Shown here: one piece after another, positions 6,051-7,145 of the stretch
Layout of the letters: every line of letters begins with the position of its first letter
Position numbering within the stretch: the stretch's first letter is position 1
NCBI GenBank assembly: GCA_947497675.1
Contig: CANMHY010000032.1
Location: 1-7,145, forward strand
Direction: 5' to 3'
Origin: Alphaproteobacteria bacterium
GTDB taxonomy: Bacteria > Pseudomonadota > Alphaproteobacteria > 16-39-46
DNA: 7,145 nucleotides
Notes under the pieces: generated by a model
Seen by the model: the letters and a program-made list of their open reading frames with translations, nothing else
Told to the model about the DNA's origin: nothing
Database searches by the model: none
Position numbers and translations under genes: made by a program

Positions 6051-6419
6051 ATGAATATAAATAATGTGGCCATTGCAGAAGCTTATTATAAAGCGATGGG
6101 AGAAAAAGATCTTGAAAGCATCGGAAAATACCTCCATCCCGATGTCCAATTCATCGGTCCTCTTGCAAAGAAGTCCGGGAAAGAAGACGTTCTTGAAGCT
6201 GCTAAGAATTTTTGTGTGCTTTTTAAAACAGTCACAATACGCGCCAAGTTAGGAGAGGGAAATGTTGTTATGTTGGTTAATGATTTAGAATTTCCAGATC
6301 CCGTTGGAATGTTTCCGACAGCTGTGCTTATGAAATTTCAGGAGGGGCTTATTGAAAGAATCGAGCTTTTTTATGACCCACGTCCTCTTCTTGAGCATAA
6401 GGATAAAATTTTCTCATAG
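6051..6419 (+). CDS. SnoaL-like / NTF2-fold small protein
   Basis: The 122-residue product fits the SnoaL-like branch of the NTF2 superfamily, small cone-shaped alpha+beta proteins that act as isomerases, cyclases, hydrolases or plain ligand binders. The pattern is visible: an N-terminal helix AIAEAYYKAMGEKDLESIGKYL (residues 7-28), the turn HPDVQFIGPLAKKSGKEDVLEAAKNF (29-54), then alternating beta strands ending in LMKFQEGLIERIELFYDPRPLL, the typical family finish. The exact reaction cannot be read from sequence. The ATG at 6051 is chosen over the adjacent one at 6048 by distance to AGGAG. It is divergent from tetR and has its own near-consensus promoter and a terminator, so it appears to be a single-gene unit under TetR control, perhaps acting on the ligand the repressor senses (inference). 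Confidence 0.82.
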   Translation: MNINNVAIAEAYYKAMGEKDLESIGKYLHPDVQFIGPLAKKSGKEDVLEAAKNFCVLFKTVTIRAKLGEGNVVMLVNDLEFPDPVGMFPTAVLMKFQEGLIERIELFYDPRPLLEHKDKIFS

Positions 6420-6436
6420 AAATTTTTTCAATGGAT

Positions 6437-6466
6437 GGGAGAGAGTCCCTCTCTCTCCCCTTTCTT
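6437..6466 (+). terminator. Intrinsic terminator of the SnoaL-like gene
   Basis: GGGAGAGAG (6437-6445) and CTCTCTCCC (6451-6459) form a perfect nine-base-pair stem with a five-base loop. A pyrimidine tail, CTTTCTT, follows. It starts 18 bases after the stop codon. The tail is interrupted by C, so efficiency may be moderate. Confidence 0.75.
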
Positions 6467-6516
6467 AGGGCTTAAAATCAAAAATTGTTAAAGGGCAGAC
6501 TTCTATATTTTTAATA

Positions 6517-6541
6517 TTTTTTATTCATTGAGAATAAAAAA
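6517..6541. repeat. Perfect AT-rich inverted repeat in intergenic DNA
   Basis: TTTTTTATTC (6517-6526) and GAATAAAAAA (6532-6541) are exact reverse complements around a five-base loop. The rest of the 206-base gap between the SnoaL-like gene and the small exported peptide holds the terminator at 6437-6466 and only weak promoter-like bases. One example is TTGTTA (6563-6568) with TATCAA (6585-6590) 16 bases on. The repeat may be a weak bidirectional terminator or simply AT-rich DNA. Confidence 0.35.
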
Positions 6542-6625
6542 AGTGTTATCATCCAAAAAGAGTTGTTATTATAGGTTTATTACGTATCAAAATCATTTTC
6601 TAACAAAGAAATATAAGAGGATCTC

Positions 6626-6787
6626 ATGAAAATATTTTTATTTCTTATTCAAATTTTATCATTATTTTTAGGAACGCTTTCAACTTTTGCGATGTATGAA
6701 GAAGGGCTGCGTGATGCCTCAAAGCCTTTGGCGTATCGAGCATTAATCTATACCCATCTTTGTCCATCGTTAGAAAAAGCCATTTAA
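6626..6787 (+). CDS. Small exported peptide, unrecognised
   Basis: This 53-codon gene encodes a protein I do not recognise. It has a clear signal-peptide design: a lysine at position 2, a hydrophobic run of about 15 residues (FLFLIQILSLFLGTL) and a likely cleavage after STFA at residue 22. That leaves a mature peptide of about 31 residues (MYEEGLRDAS to LEKAI) with one cysteine. The ATG at 6626-6628 is supported by AAGAGG (6615-6620) five bases upstream, a good ribosome binding site. An uncleaved membrane anchor is the other reading. The gene stops only 65 bases before the transposase stop codon, so it could be the surviving front of a longer exported protein cut by the insertion element, or a true small secreted peptide. 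Confidence 0.55.
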   Translation: MKIFLFLIQILSLFLGTLSTFAMYEEGLRDASKPLAYRALIYTHLCPSLEKAI

Positions 6788-6825
6788 AAACAAATAGATA
6801 AAATAATAAAAGTCGTTTTGGGTCA

Positions 6826-6844
6826 CTACAAGTTAATTTTGTAG
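6826..6844. repeat. Short inverted repeat near the end of the insertion element
   Basis: CTACAA (6826-6831) and TTGTAG (6839-6844) are exact reverse complements separated by seven bases. They lie 8-26 bases past the transposase stop codon. They could be part of the element's terminal region or a terminator for the transposase transcript. No T tail is seen on the minus strand. Confidence 0.35.
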
Positions 6845-6851
6845 GATGAGT

Positions 6852-7145
6852 TTAGCAGTATAATTTTTCGGTTTTACCCGGATGAGAATCTACCCCCAAT
6901 GCTTTGTAAATTTCTAATTGATTCGGATCTGGCAAACTTGTTTTTCGGAGTTGGATTGTTTGACCATTTTCAAGACGCAACGTGCTGGTGATTCGGCATT
7001 GCGTATCTAACACCTCTCGAAGCGTATTCCAGCTTTGATGAATCCCCTTCAGTTTGAGTTGGTATCGAATCGTATGTAATAAATGGTAAGCAAGGATACT
7101 GATAAATAAATGAGCATCAATTCGATGTTCTTTTTGGTGATACAC
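6852..7145 (-). CDS. Transposase, IS4/IS1634-like, C-terminal part (cut by window edge)
   Basis: The visible 98 codons, including the stop, are the C-terminal end of a transposase. The first visible codon is GTG, encoding valine within the chain, and there is no start signal, so the gene continues past 7145. The segment VYHQKEHRIDAHLFISILAYHLLHTIRYQL is highly typical of the tail of IS4/IS1634-type DDE transposases. The closing stretch is also typical, with a WNTLREVL helix, an R-K-T-x-x-P-x-P-x-Q segment and LGVDSHPGKTEK. The catalytic acidic residues of the family lie upstream of this part and are not in the window, so activity cannot be judged. The reading frame here is intact. Confidence 0.85.
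   Translation of the reverse strand: MYHQKEHRIDAHLFISILAYHLLHTIRYQLKLKGIHQSWNTLREVLDTQCRITSTLRLENGQTIQLRKTSLPDPNQLEIYKALGVDSHPGKTEKLYC

Larger units (their letters stand above)
6826..7145 (-). mobile_element. Insertion sequence, IS4/IS1634-like, one end only
   Basis: The element is inferred from the transposase gene and runs beyond the right window edge. Its left boundary is uncertain; it should lie between the stop of the small peptide gene (6787) and the transposase stop (6852), and the inverted repeat at 6826-6844 is taken as a provisional limit. Target-site duplication and the opposite terminal repeat cannot be seen. Confidence 0.5.

Overview
The window looks like a piece of an alphaproteobacterial chromosome. 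The core is a fatty-acid-synthesis cluster on the minus strand, transcribed fabD, fabG, acpP, fabF, mltG, gmk. That order, in which fabF is followed by the MltG septal transglycosylase gene and then guanylate kinase, is typical of Alphaproteobacteria. The moderately AT-rich DNA, the AT-rich intergenic hairpins and the IS4/IS1634-like transposase would suit a host-associated lineage such as Holosporales. That last placement is inference from gene style only.

Layout. Positions 1-289 (-): the N-terminal 96 codons of gmk, cut by the window edge. 399-1418 (-): mltG. 1525-2787 (-): fabF. 2917-3147 (-): acpP. 3334-4071 (-): fabG. 4099-5040 (-): fabD, whose real start is an ATG behind a good ribosome binding site and not the TTG 15 bases upstream. 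5160-5327 (-): a 55-residue unrecognised protein with a faint antitoxin look. 5361-5993 (-): a TetR-family repressor. 6051-6419 (+): a SnoaL/NTF2-like small protein transcribed away from tetR, followed by a GC-rich terminator. 6626-6787 (+): a 53-residue unrecognised peptide with a signal sequence. 6852-7145 (-): the C-terminal end of a transposase that runs off the window.

How the genes work together. FabD loads malonate onto holo-AcpP, FabF condenses malonyl-ACP with the growing acyl-ACP, and FabG reduces the resulting 3-ketoacyl-ACP, so four type II fatty-acid-synthesis components lie together. MltG and Gmk link the block to envelope growth and nucleotide supply. acpP appears to have its own promoter region, and two consecutive stem-loops separate it from fabF. 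This fits the need for far more ACP than condensing enzyme.

The accessory part begins upstream of fabD. The most informative non-coding segment is the 57-base tetR/snoaL-like intergenic region. It carries two opposed promoters, each with a perfect TTGACA and 17-base spacing, which overlap each other and also overlap two nested inverted repeats built from the half-site TATAG. This looks like a compact self-regulating switch in which TetR would control both itself and the SnoaL-like gene, with tetR probably read from an almost leaderless mRNA. No non-coding stretch exceeds about 210 bases, and I see no tRNA, rRNA or CRISPR array. I found no clear evidence of a wholly new multi-gene system; the tetR/snoaL-like switch and its small neighbours are the best candidates for follow-up.
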